NCBI GenBank assembly: GCA_963747105.1
Contig: CAVVEC010000006.1
Coordinates: 1 to 64,000 of the forward strand
Direction: 5' to 3'
Length of the DNA: 64,000 nucleotides
DNA from: CAVVEC01 sp963747105
GTDB taxonomy: Bacteria > Acidobacteriota > Terriglobia > Terriglobales > Acidobacteriaceae
Numbering within the stretch: position 1 is the stretch's first letter; every line of letters starts with the position of its first letter. Positions 30,619-39,101 of this stretch are shown piece after piece. The translations under genes and the position numbers were made by a program. The notes under the pieces were generated by a model. The model was not told where the DNA came from. It saw only the letters and a list, made by a program, of their open reading frames with translations, and searched no databases.

Positions 30619-31568
30619 TTGTCTTTCCCTTGGTTGACTGCAGTGGAAGGCGGCTGAAGCGGGATGATGAAAGAGAACTTGCAACCCGCGCCCGGCTCAC
30701 TCTCCAGCCATATTTTGCCGCCCATGCCGTTGACCAGTCGGCGGGCAATGGCCAGACCCAGGCCCATCCCAGACTGGCCTTCGCTTTGTGGCAGCCGGAA
30801 GAAATCGTCGAACACTTCAATATGGTACTCCGGCGGAATTCCCGGTCCGGTATCCGACACGCTGACCTTCACTGAGTTAGGCTGAGCATTGATCTGCCGC
30901 CGCCGTTCGGTGAAATCGCCCGCCATGCTCACGGCTCGGCGTTCCCACATGTACGGTTCGGCATGTAGCCAGACCGTGCCGCCGGTCGGAGTGAATTTGG
31001 CGGCGTTCTCCAGGAGATTGGAGACCACACGTTGCAGCTTCGCCGAGTCAAACGCGAACTGGGGAAGTTTCTCGTTGGGCAGGAAGTAAAGAGCCATCCC
31101 CTTCTCCTGAAAGGAGTGCGACCACAGGCGGCACACCTCGGAAAGGCAGCTATTCAGATCGCCGAGCTCAAAGTGCATCCGCATTTCCCCGGTTTCGAGA
31201 ACGCTGAAACTGAGAAAATCCTGGATAAAATGTTGCAGCCGCTGGCCGCTTGAACGCATGTCGCGCAGGACTTCGCGCTGTCGTTCGTTGAGTCCGCCCA
31301 GCTTCTCACTCTGCAGGAGTTCGACATAGCCGTTGAGAATCGCCAGCGGAGTCTTGAGGTCGTGAGCGGCCGAGGCGAGGGCATTGGTGGTGCGCAGGAA
31401 CCGTTCCTGAAGCTGGTTGAAATCCTGCAGCAGTTGTTGGCTGCAGGCAGGATCGGGACAGGGCTCCCCGCCCGGCTGCGCCTTGGCAGGACACAGTTCC
31501 GCGTCAGACGCAGCAGCTTTTAACCCTGTGGCTCGCGGCAGACACGTGTTTTCGGGCGTTACGGCCAT
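30615..31568 (-). CDS. Soluble sensor histidine kinase
   Basis: The chosen start at 31568 gives 317 residues without membrane segments. A short Cys-containing N-terminal part (CLPRATG, ELCPAKA, PCPDPACSQ) is followed by a coiled helix, the H-box with His69 (SAAHDLKTPLAILNGY), and a full ATPase domain: N-box NLLENAAKF, G1 DTGPGIP, F-box FFRLP, G2 GMGLGLAIARRLV. The stop TGA overlaps the ATG of the response regulator, so the two are translated together. Four Cys in the N-terminal 45 residues could bind metal or sense redox state; that is only a suggestion. Confidence 0.88.
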   Translation of the reverse strand: MAVTPENTCLPRATGLKAAASDAELCPAKAQPGGEPCPDPACSQQLLQDFNQLQERFLRTTNALASAAHDLKTPLAILNGYVELLQSEKLGGLNERQREVLRDMRSSGQRLQHFIQDFLSFSVLETGEMRMHFELGDLNSCLSEVCRLWSHSFQEKGMALYFLPNEKLPQFAFDSAKLQRVVSNLLENAAKFTPTGGTVWLHAEPYMWERRAVSMAGDFTERRRQINAQPNSVKVSVSDTGPGIPPEYHIEVFDDFFRLPQSEGQSGMGLGLAIARRLVNGMGGKIWLESEPGAGCKFSFIIPLQPPSTAVNQGKDK

Positions 31569-31927
31569 CGTCAGGAGACGCAGTGGTTTGTGCGACGTGG
31601 GGAGGGGGCATTCAGCTTGCTGAAATGCAATGCTACCTTCCGCGATGCTATGCCATCCCCTGCCCAGTGTCAACGGAAAACGCAACCAAATTGTCACTGA
31701 AGGTAAAAACCTTGCAGTCGTATACACTTAGAACCAATTGCCGGAGTCGAAAAAATGGCGAATGGACGGCAAACACGAGAAGCTGCAAGTCGCGCTCCTG
31801 TCGCGTGCTTTCAGGAAAAACACGCGCTTTTGAGCAGGTTTTCCCGCGCGAAGCTGCAACGGATGGCGTGCATTTGGCCCCCAAGGTGCGGGAAAGAAAA
31901 AGTTAAGTTCGCTCTTGAGGAATTAGA
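31569..31927. other. Divergent intergenic region, no gene seen
   Basis: This 359-base gap lies between the histidine kinase (minus) and a PilZ gene (plus). It holds a small inverted repeat AAGGT-AAAA-ACCTT at 31700-31713 and a TATACA box shortly after it, but no complete promoter or sigma-54 site that I would defend. GAGGAA at about 31917-31922 serves the PilZ gene. Confidence 0.4.
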
Positions 31928-32308
31928 TTGATCCGACGAAGGCCGGAAACCGAACGTCGCAAGTGGGTACGTCTGCCTCTGGCCATTCCTGTTTTTGTCC
32001 GCAGCCGCGATGACAACGAGAAGGAATTGCTGGAGTTTGCTACCGCCCTGAACGTTTCCGCCGGAGGCGCGCTGGTTGCAGTTCGCCGCTCTTTGCCGCT
32101 CCCGGCGCAGGTTTTGCTCGAGATTCCCAGTGCGCCCCTGGTTTCCACAACCAACCTGCCAAAGGCCTCCCGCACTATGCGTGCTCGCACCATTCACGTG
32201 ACTCACGCGGAAGGCTACCATCTGGTAGGCATGAAGTTCTCCCATCCTCTGCTCAATCACAACTCCAATCGCAAGTCGCCTCCGAGGAAAACTGTTTCTT
32301 CGGTGTGA
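31928..32308 (+). CDS. PilZ domain protein with TTG start
   Basis: This 126-residue protein has the PilZ c-di-GMP motifs: ERRKWVRLPL at residues 9-18 and LNVSAGGALV (N-x-S-x-x-G) about 30 residues on. No ATG or GTG is available in front of the arginine motif; TTG at 31928 preceded by GAGGAA at seven bases is the likely start. It stands directly upstream of the receiverless sigma-54 activator on the same strand, 198 bases apart, which hints at c-di-GMP input to the polysaccharide locus. Confidence 0.8.
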   Translation: MIRRRPETERRKWVRLPLAIPVFVRSRDDNEKELLEFATALNVSAGGALVAVRRSLPLPAQVLLEIPSAPLVSTTNLPKASRTMRARTIHVTHAEGYHLVGMKFSHPLLNHNSNRKSPPRKTVSSV

Positions 32309-32506
32309 AAACTTTTTCACATGGTAAAACTCGCGTGTGAGCCCTATGTCCACGGTCCTTTGTGCTCGTACCGGCTCCCGCAGGGTTCAGATAACATCAT
32401 GAATCGAAAAGGTTAATCCGAGAGTCACAGGGGTAACCACAGGCTGGAGAGATTTGGCTCTCGGGGTGCACAGTACAGGCTGCGTACAGGAGCTAGAGCT
32501 GCAACG

Positions 32507-33631
32507 ATGCCCATTTCAACGCCAAATTCTGTCAGTTCCCTGGTCCAGTCCCTAGGCGAGTTTCCACCCGAAGCAGTAGTGTTCGGCAAATCGGAAGCCA
32601 TGCAGGCGCTGCGCAGCCGCATGGACAAAGTTGCCAGCGCCAATGTGCCCGTCCTGATTCAGGGAGAGAGCGGCACCGGCAAAGATATCATTGCCCGCAT
32701 GATCCACGGCCTCTCGCCGTGGAAGAGCGGGCCGTTCGTCAAGGTGAACTGTCCCGCCATCCCGGGAACGCTGTTGGAGAGTGAGCTGTTCGGCTACGAA
32801 AAAGGCGCCTTCACCGGAGCATACGGCACCAAGCCGGGCCGGGTCGAGATGGCCCATCGCGGCACCCTGTTTCTGGACGAGATTTCCGAGCTCGATCTGG
32901 CGCTGCAGTCGAAGCTGTTGCAGTTGCTGCAGGACGGGCAATTCTGCCGCATCGGCGCACAGGAAGACAAGAAGGTTGAAGTCCGCATCGTCTGCGCAAC
33001 CAACCGTCAGCTGGAAGTGGAAATCGAAAACGGAGCCTTCCGTCAGGATCTGTTCTACCGCATCAACGTGGTGAATTTGCGCATGCCCCCGCTGCGCGAG
33101 CGGCGTGGCGATATTGACGGTTTAGTGCACTATTTCCTGGAGTACTACAACCGCAAATACAACTGCCGTGCACGCGCCTTGTCCGGAGAATTGCTCGCGG
33201 TGCTGCACAAGTATCACTGGCCAGGCAACATCCGCGAACTGGAAAATCTGATCAAGCGCTATGTGATTCTGGGCAGTGAAGACGTGATCAGCAACGACCT
33301 GGTAGCGCGCAGCGAGCAGGAATTTTTCAATCCCGAGATCAACCTGGATGGCCCCATCTCTCTGAAGAAGCTGACCCGGCAAGCCACCCGCGAACTGGAA
33401 CGGAAAGTCATCCTGAAAGTTCTGCAAGCCCATCACTGGAACCGCAAACAGGCGGCGCGGGCACTCTGCATCAGCTATCGCGCGCTGCTGTACAAGATCC
33501 GCGATGCCGGCCTGCCCGCCAATCGCTCCGCCCGCCGGCGGGAAGAAGAAACCGTCGGCACAGTAGCTGCGGCCAGACTAGGACGGATTCAGCCTTATAG
33601 CGTCAAGAGCTGTCTTCCAACGGGCGTGTAG
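32507..33631 (+). CDS. Receiverless sigma-54 activator (PspF-like enhancer-binding protein)
   Basis: This intact 374-residue protein has only about 25 residues before the AAA+ domain, so it lacks a receiver, GAF or PAS input. Motifs: GESGTGKD (Walker A), GAFTGA in EKGAFTGAYG, LFLDEISEL (Walker B), WPGNIREL, and a C-terminal Fis-type helix-turn-helix (HWNRKQAARALCISYRALLY). Such proteins are controlled by a partner protein or are active by default. It sits at the edge of the exosortase locus, ending six bases from the convergent PrsT-like gene, the position that PrsR-type regulators hold in other exosortase loci. Confidence 0.88.
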   Translation: MPISTPNSVSSLVQSLGEFPPEAVVFGKSEAMQALRSRMDKVASANVPVLIQGESGTGKDIIARMIHGLSPWKSGPFVKVNCPAIPGTLLESELFGYEKGAFTGAYGTKPGRVEMAHRGTLFLDEISELDLALQSKLLQLLQDGQFCRIGAQEDKKVEVRIVCATNRQLEVEIENGAFRQDLFYRINVVNLRMPPLRERRGDIDGLVHYFLEYYNRKYNCRARALSGELLAVLHKYHWPGNIRELENLIKRYVILGSEDVISNDLVARSEQEFFNPEINLDGPISLKKLTRQATRELERKVILKVLQAHHWNRKQAARALCISYRALLYKIRDAGLPANRSARRREEETVGTVAAARLGRIQPYSVKSCLPTGV

Positions 33632-33637
33632 ACATCG

Positions 33638-35938
33638 CTACGATCGCAACTGCGCTAACTGTTTCTTCACGTCCTCGGCTGCGCTGTAGTTAGGATTGAT
33701 CTTCAGCACGCGCTCCAGTTGTTCCTTTGCCAGGTCGGGCTTGCCCGTCTTCTCATAAGCTAGACCCAGGTGATAGTGGATGGTGGCGTTCTCCGGAGTG
33801 TTGTTCTTCTCATCCAGCTTGAGCGCTTCCTGAAACAAATCTACAGCGGACTGATAAGCACCCTTGCGATAGTAGACCCAACCCAGAGTATCGGCGGCGT
33901 TGGGCGAATCGGGCATGCCGCGGCGAGCGGTTTGTGCCAGCGAGAGAGCCACATCCACGTTGCCGCCGCTTTGCAGCATAACATAAGCCAGATCGTTTGA
34001 CGCCAGCGGATTGTCGGGCACAATTTCCAGCGCCTTCTGGTAGGCATCCTTGGCGTTGTTCCAATCGTGCTTGGACTCATAGAGTTCGCCCAGTAGGATC
34101 CACAAGCTAACCTCGCGAGGATTGTCTTTGAGCGACTGCTGGTAAGTGGCGATGGCCTGGTCGGTCGAACCCTTGCTGACCTGCACCTCGCCCAGCTTCA
34201 CCAAAGCGTCGGCATTGTTCTTGTCAAGCTCAGCGGATTTCTTCAGCGCGGCTTCGGCGCCGTCCACATCCTTCTTCTGATTGAACAGCACTGTGCCGAG
34301 AAGATCATAAAAGCTGCTGTTGTTGGGCGACTTGACGATTTGGGCATTGGCTGCGGCCACGGCTTTGTCGGTCTGCTTTTGGGCCAGATACGTGTTCATC
34401 AAGCCGCTGAGGGCGTCGGCGGAATTGGGATCACGGTCCAGCGCCTCGCGATACGCTCCCTCCGCCTCCTTGAACTGCTTTTGCACCAGCTTCACGTTTC
34501 CCAGCTGAATGTAGCCAGTTGGGCTGAGCGTGGCTACCTCGATCGCCTTGTGCGCATCGGCTTCCGCCCGGACGTATTGCTTGCGATTGAGATAGGAAAG
34601 CGCGCGCATGGCGTAACCGTCGGGGGAACCTGGCTGCTGGGAGATGATCTGAGTGGCGGTCTGCTCCAGTCCTTCCATGTCGCCTTTGCGCATTTCCACC
34701 ATCGCCAGGGAACGCTGCGCTTCGATGAGTTCTGGACGCAGACTCACGGCCGTGCGCCATTGGTCCTCGGCTTGTTCCAGGTTACCCAGCAGATCGTAAG
34801 CGACACCCAGATGATGGTGCGCGACCGCGTTATCCGGATCGTCCCTGAGCGCGGTTTGCAGCGTTTCTACGGCGTCCTGGGCATGGCCTTGGCGGATTTC
34901 GATCTGGCCGCGGTAGATCAGGGATTCGATATCGTTAGCATAACCCTTCAGAATCTCATCATTCAGCTGGCTCGCCTCGGCCAGTCGGTCTTTCAGGATG
35001 AGCAACTGAATGTAGTTCTTCTTCACCTGCATGTCTTTGGCATGGTCGTGGTAGAGCGAGCCATACTCCGTCGTGGCGTGGTCCAGGTCTCCCGTGGCGA
35101 AGTAGAAGTCGGCCAGCATGCGGTATCCGACAGAATCATCCGGAAAATTCTTCTTGGACTGCTGCAGAAACGCTTCCGTCTCCGCCTTCTTTCCTTCCGA
35201 CAACAAAAGACGGGCGATGGCGGCGGGCGCGTCGGGATCTTTGCGATCGAGTTCCATGGCATGACGGAATTGCTGCTCAGCTTCGGAGAACCGGCTGCGC
35301 GACTGGTAATAGGCGCCCAGCGCCAGTTCGGCCTGCATGGATTGGGGGTTCACTTCCACTGCCTTCTTGAAATTGAGCTCGGCGGCATCGGGCTGATTGC
35401 TTCGCATCTGCAGAAAAGCGAGCGCTAGATATGACTCCATACGGCCGGGACCGAGGGTAATGGCCCTCTGCAGTTCCTGAATTGCCCCCGGCAAGTTGTC
35501 CTGAGCGGCGAGCAGGTTGGCAACGGCAGCGTGGACTTGCGGGTTGTCCGGCTGTTTTTTCAGCAGCAGATCAGTCTGTTCCTGCGCCTGCTTGAGGTCA
35601 CGACCCGTGATCAACAGGTTGGCAAGATCGATGCGGGCTGGATAATTCTCCGGTTGCAGATCAACCGTCTTGGCAAGTTCCTGATAGGCAGGGTTCCACT
35701 GCTGCAGCTTGAGAAGGGTCTGCGCCAGTTGATAGTGGGCGTCGCCAAAGTGCGGATCGATCTGCACGGCATTGCTGAACTGGATCGCCGCCTCGCGATA
35801 CTTGCCTTTCTCGACGTAGCGCTTGCCACTCTCAAAGTATTTCTGCTTGCGTACCTTGGGGTCACGGGAACATCCGACGAAAAGGGTAGCGATCAATCCC
35901 AGAGCCAGCATCAGACGAACAACCGAGTAACGCCTCAT
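33638..35938 (-). CDS. TPR-repeat lipoprotein, PrsT-like
   Basis: The start at 35938 gives MRRYSVVRLMLALGLIATLF and a lipobox (FVGC, Cys21 or so), so it is a lipoprotein. The rest, about 745 residues, is a chain of some twenty tetratricopeptide repeats (for example AIQFSNAVQIDPHFGDAHYQ, then LGWVYYRKGAYQSAVDLFQE). Length and context match the PrsT proteins that accompany exosortase/PEP-CTERM loci. It follows the exosortase and EpsI genes on the same strand. A scaffold role for export or matrix assembly is likely; no catalytic motif is present. Confidence 0.82.
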   Translation of the reverse strand: MRRYSVVRLMLALGLIATLFVGCSRDPKVRKQKYFESGKRYVEKGKYREAAIQFSNAVQIDPHFGDAHYQLAQTLLKLQQWNPAYQELAKTVDLQPENYPARIDLANLLITGRDLKQAQEQTDLLLKKQPDNPQVHAAVANLLAAQDNLPGAIQELQRAITLGPGRMESYLALAFLQMRSNQPDAAELNFKKAVEVNPQSMQAELALGAYYQSRSRFSEAEQQFRHAMELDRKDPDAPAAIARLLLSEGKKAETEAFLQQSKKNFPDDSVGYRMLADFYFATGDLDHATTEYGSLYHDHAKDMQVKKNYIQLLILKDRLAEASQLNDEILKGYANDIESLIYRGQIEIRQGHAQDAVETLQTALRDDPDNAVAHHHLGVAYDLLGNLEQAEDQWRTAVSLRPELIEAQRSLAMVEMRKGDMEGLEQTATQIISQQPGSPDGYAMRALSYLNRKQYVRAEADAHKAIEVATLSPTGYIQLGNVKLVQKQFKEAEGAYREALDRDPNSADALSGLMNTYLAQKQTDKAVAAANAQIVKSPNNSSFYDLLGTVLFNQKKDVDGAEAALKKSAELDKNNADALVKLGEVQVSKGSTDQAIATYQQSLKDNPREVSLWILLGELYESKHDWNNAKDAYQKALEIVPDNPLASNDLAYVMLQSGGNVDVALSLAQTARRGMPDSPNAADTLGWVYYRKGAYQSAVDLFQEALKLDEKNNTPENATIHYHLGLAYEKTGKPDLAKEQLERVLKINPNYSAAEDVKKQLAQLRS

Positions 35939-35976
35939 TAAGTCTCCCAACCAGGCGCAGTGTGCGCCGGATGATT

Positions 35977-36013
35977 CAGCACTTGGCACTCAGCACTTAG
36001 CATTCAGCACATC
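35977..36013. repeat. Fourteen-base tandem repeat in front of the TPR gene
   Basis: CAGCACTTGGCACT (35977-35990) is followed head to tail by CAGCACTTAGCATT (35991-36004) and a partial third unit CAGCACATC. It lies in the 85-base gap between epsI and the TPR gene. Confidence 0.7.
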
Positions 36014-36023
36014 AAAACACGTT

Positions 36024-36671
36024 TCATCGTGGCACGTACCGATTCAGCAGCGGGACAACATTCGCCGCCAGCGAAAGCAAACGCTCCTGGGCGGATTCCA
36101 CGGATTCCACCGAACGCAGCGGCGTAGTCACCCGGAGCAAAGACCCATCACTGCGGTTGAAACGAATGGAATCCGCGACCAGGTAAAACTTCGCCCAATA
36201 TTCGCTGGCTACTCCACGATCATGCGCCCAATACCAGTAGAGGACAAGCTGGCGATTGTCGCCCTTCGCGATCACATAGCGATTCGCCGGAAATGGAGCG
36301 TGGCCCGGCAATGAGATTACGATTCTGCTGGAATCCACCGGCGACCAGCCTGCACCAGGCAGGCAATTCCTGGGTGAATGAACCGTATCGCCCGCGCGCT
36401 GGCTGGGGAAATAGGCCAGAAAGATATCCACGTCGGGCTCAGTGACCGCAGTGTTCTCATACACGCGAAAGAGAAAATCTCCCGCGCCCAGAACGTCAAG
36501 AACGTCGGGGGGAATGTCTACATCGGTTCCTGTCCATTCTCCCAGTTGTTGAGGAAATGAGGCGAGCGGCTCGTGCGCCGGCAGAATCTCAGTACGGCTC
36601 CGCCCGTGCAGAAAAATCACCGTGCCGGCCAGGAGAACGGCAATCACCGCGAACCTCAGATTTGCCTTCAC
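36024..36671 (-). CDS. epsI: EpsI family exosortase-associated protein
   Basis: This intact 215-residue protein starts with one membrane helix (FAVIAVLLAGTVIFL) and then has the EpsI pattern PLASFPQQLGEWTG, AYFPSQRAGDTVHSP and CLPGAGW with His98 and Cys103. Proteins of this family are either separate, as here, or fused to the exosortase C-terminus. Its ATG overlaps the exosortase stop by ATGA, so both are made from one message. Its biochemical task is not settled; a role in export or attachment of the polysaccharide or its sorted proteins is assumed. Confidence 0.9.
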   Translation of the reverse strand: MKANLRFAVIAVLLAGTVIFLHGRSRTEILPAHEPLASFPQQLGEWTGTDVDIPPDVLDVLGAGDFLFRVYENTAVTEPDVDIFLAYFPSQRAGDTVHSPRNCLPGAGWSPVDSSRIVISLPGHAPFPANRYVIAKGDNRQLVLYWYWAHDRGVASEYWAKFYLVADSIRFNRSDGSLLRVTTPLRSVESVESAQERLLSLAANVVPLLNRYVPR

Positions 36672-37561
36672 CGCCGGCCTCCTTCCTTGTGCGAGCGGAA
36701 GCGCAAAAGCTGGTGCAGCAGGAAAAGCATCGCCAGTGACACCACAAAGAGGAGCCAGCCGGAAAACAAATGAAAAAAGCCTTCCGCTTTGTCCGGATCC
36801 CAGTATTGCACCAGCAGGCCGGTGCCGACGATGCGGAAGCTATTGGCCGCGACTGCGATCGGAATGGAGGCGAGCGCTAAGAGTACGCGAATCGCCACGC
36901 GCGTCTCCGTCAGATATCCGTAAATGATGGAGAGAGTCATCAGGGACAGAAGCGAGCGAATGCCACTGCAAGCCTGCGCAACTTCCAATGGCAGCGCCGG
37001 CAAATTGATGATGTTTCCCTCGCGCAGCACAGGAACCCCAGCCAAGGGCAGTACCGCAGCCGCCAATCGGGAAGCCAGAATCTGCAGGGGGAACGTGATC
37101 TGGTTAAAGAGGATCGCAGGGATGGGAATCATTAGGAGCAGGAAGGCCCAGGGAAACAAAACTGCCCGGAAGAAACGCCATCCCAAAAAGTAAATGACCA
37201 GGCCAGGAATCAGTAGAAGCAGCGAAAAGCGGGCGAGAAAAAGTTCAGCGCCCAGTACCCCTACCACCAGCACACCCAACGCGAAAGCCGCGGGGAGCAG
37301 GCCCCAGGCTGAGGGCAGCCGGGGCAAACTCGCCAGCCGGACCCGGTCTTGCCAGAGCACAAACAGAGAAAAGAGGGGCACAAAGATTCCGTGGGAAAAG
37401 TTGGGATCGTGCCACCATTGTTCGGAAAGGCGAAACAAAATGGATGCGTAAAGCCATCCAATCAGCAGGATCAAAGTAAGGGCTTGCCACCAGGGAAGGC
37501 GTTTAGATGCCGGCTCCGGGAGCCGCTCAGAAAGCGGCGCGGCTTGTGCGATATGGCTCAC
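36668..37561 (-). CDS. xrt: Exosortase (EpsH/Xrt family transpeptidase)
   Basis: This 297-residue protein has about eight membrane helices and the three invariant residues of exosortases: Cys198 in AQACSGIRSL, Arg243 in ANSFRIVGTG and His264 in GFFHLFSGW. Exosortases are thought to cut and reattach proteins bearing a C-terminal PEP-CTERM type signal on their way to the cell surface, and their genes mark exopolysaccharide loci. Here it stands at the head of the minus-strand arm exosortase-epsI-TPR. The subtype cannot be fixed from sequence alone; partners (BY-kinase, ExeA-like ATPase, two amidotransferases) recall XrtA. Confidence 0.93.
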   Translation of the reverse strand: MSHIAQAAPLSERLPEPASKRLPWWQALTLILLIGWLYASILFRLSEQWWHDPNFSHGIFVPLFSLFVLWQDRVRLASLPRLPSAWGLLPAAFALGVLVVGVLGAELFLARFSLLLLIPGLVIYFLGWRFFRAVLFPWAFLLLMIPIPAILFNQITFPLQILASRLAAAVLPLAGVPVLREGNIINLPALPLEVAQACSGIRSLLSLMTLSIIYGYLTETRVAIRVLLALASIPIAVAANSFRIVGTGLLVQYWDPDKAEGFFHLFSGWLLFVVSLAMLFLLHQLLRFRSHKEGGRR

Positions 37562-37707
37562 TGAGAAAAATGCGGGGAATCGGTCAAAGGATATGCGAAC
37601 TGGCCAGGCAGCGCAATCAGGCGGGGATCAGTTCCTTTCTTCTTGCAGTATTCTGTTGGCGGAATATTCCCTGAATGTCATATTATGACCCGCACAGGAG
37701 CAAGGAA

Positions 37708-38089
37708 ATGGCAAAGAATTTCAAAACTCTCCGGGAGAAAATGTCTCTCGAATCCCGTGAAGGTTCTCGTCTTCTGGCAGCGAAGTACCGGGCTGAGATG
37801 CCACTGGACGAGCTTCGCGAAGCTAGAGATGACTCAGGTACATCTCGCCCGGATTCTAAAGGTTAACCAAGCTGCTGTGTCGAAGATGGAGCGTCGCACC
37901 GACATGTACATAAGCACTCTCCAGGACTTTATCAGAGCTATGGGGGGAGAGCTAAAGATCACCGCGAGGTTTCCTGACGGAACGGTTGAGATCAACCAAT
38001 TTGAAGCCGTGAAGAAGGCAACGGCTGGAAGCAAGAGTTGTACGCCTCGTGCCGGATTGAGAAAAAAGCTCTCTTTCGGGGCGGTTTGA
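37708..38089 (+). CDS. XRE-type helix-turn-helix regulator, frame-broken
   Basis: From ATG 37708 the protein reads MAKNFKTLREKMSLESREGS and MPLDELREA. After a frame change near 37825 it continues with a helix-turn-helix (MTQVHLARILKVNQAAVSKM) and a HigA-like tail (YISTLQDFIRAMGGELKI, RFPDG). The first helix pattern and tail are those of antitoxin-type XRE proteins. No toxin gene fits in the 147 bases upstream or in the gap downstream, so it is a solitary regulator lying between the two arms of the polysaccharide locus. Confidence 0.7.
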
Positions 38090-38487
38090 TGTAGGCTTAA
38101 CGGCACGGCATAGGAGCTCCCACTCTTCAGCGTTCTATGTCCTAAGTAGCTGAAAACAGGGATCAGGACCTGCAACGCCATCTGGCCTTAGAGGCGGCGT
38201 CGAGAGGGCGGAGCAGTGCTCCAAAGCTGGCTAGGAAGCAACCTGATCGAGTTGCCGAACGCCCCGACACTTCGCTTATGATCTGGCGTTGTGTCCTGGA
38301 CACGTCGCGTGGGGCAAATACGAGATCTAGAAGCTTGATGAAAAATCTAAAGTCTTGTCATTCCGAGGAGCTAGAGCGACGAGGAATCTGCAGTTTCTCT
38401 TGGACTGGAAAGAACTGCATGCCCCTCGCTTCGCCCAGGATGACAACGAGAGAAGATTTTTCAACAGGAGCTAGCCCTGGAGAAGGC
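38090..38487. other. Intergenic region upstream of the export operon
   Basis: These 398 bases hold the third copy of the dispersed element (38356-38445) only 43 bases before the export gene, and no gene. Any promoter for the long plus-strand operon should lie here. No TGGCAC-N5-TTGC site was found by eye. Confidence 0.45.
38356..38445. repeat. Dispersed intergenic element with inverted ends (copy 3)
   Basis: It begins TGTCATTCCGAGGAG and ends CCCAGGATGACA, with GAGGAATCTGCAGTT inside as in copy 1. It is shorter (90 bases against 131). Its place directly before the polysaccharide export gene could affect transcription into that operon. Confidence 0.6.
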
Positions 38488-39091
38488 ATGAAGTGGAAGA
38501 TCGTAATCGTGACGGCAGTGGTGTGGACGGCTGCCGCAGTGTTAGCGCAAGGCGCCAGCGATGGAAAAGACAAACCTGCGACGGCGGCGGGGCAGCCGTC
38601 GAGTCCGCCGGCCTCGCCGAGCTACGTCATCGGAGCGGACGACATGTTGATGGTCTCGGTGTGGAAGGAGCCCGATCTCACGACTACGCTCCCAGTCCGC
38701 CCCGACGGCAATATTTCTCTGCCGTTGCTGAACGATGTTCCGGCGGCCAGGGCTGACGCCGATGGAACTGGCCGCCTCCATCACCGAGAAACTGAAGAAA
38801 TACGTAGCCGATCCCCGGGTCACGGTGGTCGTGACCCAAATCAACAGTCAGAAGGTTTTTGTCACCGGAGAAGTCGTACATACGGGCGCCATCCAGTTGC
38901 TGCCCAACATGACCGTGCTGCAGGCGCTGGCGGACTCGGGTTTCACACAGTTCGCCAACCTGAAAAACATCTACGTGCTGCGCACCGAAAATGGCAAGGA
39001 GCAGAGGATACCGGTCAACTACAAGAAATTGGTCAAAGGTCAAGCCACTAACATCACACTGAAGCCTGGAGATACAATTGTCGTTCCTTGA
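38488..39091 (+). CDS. Polysaccharide export protein (Wza/GfcE-like), one frameshift
   Basis: The protein has a signal peptide (MKWKIVIVTAVVWTAAAVLA), then the polysaccharide export domain (YVIGADDMLMVSVWKEPDL, PVRPDGNISLPLLNDV) and, after a frame change near 38750, the remaining part (LTPMELAASITEKLKKYVAD) with an SLBB module (KVFVTGEVVHTGAIQL) and the closing LKPGDTIVVP. About 200 residues is the short form seen in exosortase loci. It forms the outer-membrane export channel or its periplasmic portion. First gene of the plus-strand operon; the next gene starts ten bases after it. Confidence 0.85.
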
Positions 39092-39101
39092 GAGAACCAC
39101 A

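Noticed and set aside
34340..35428. 362-residue plus-strand open frame
   Set aside because: Antisense shadow of the TPR repeats.
35984..36003. Sigma-54 promoter TGGCAC in the tandem repeat
   Set aside because: TTGC is not found five bases later, and the strand would be opposite to the TPR gene.
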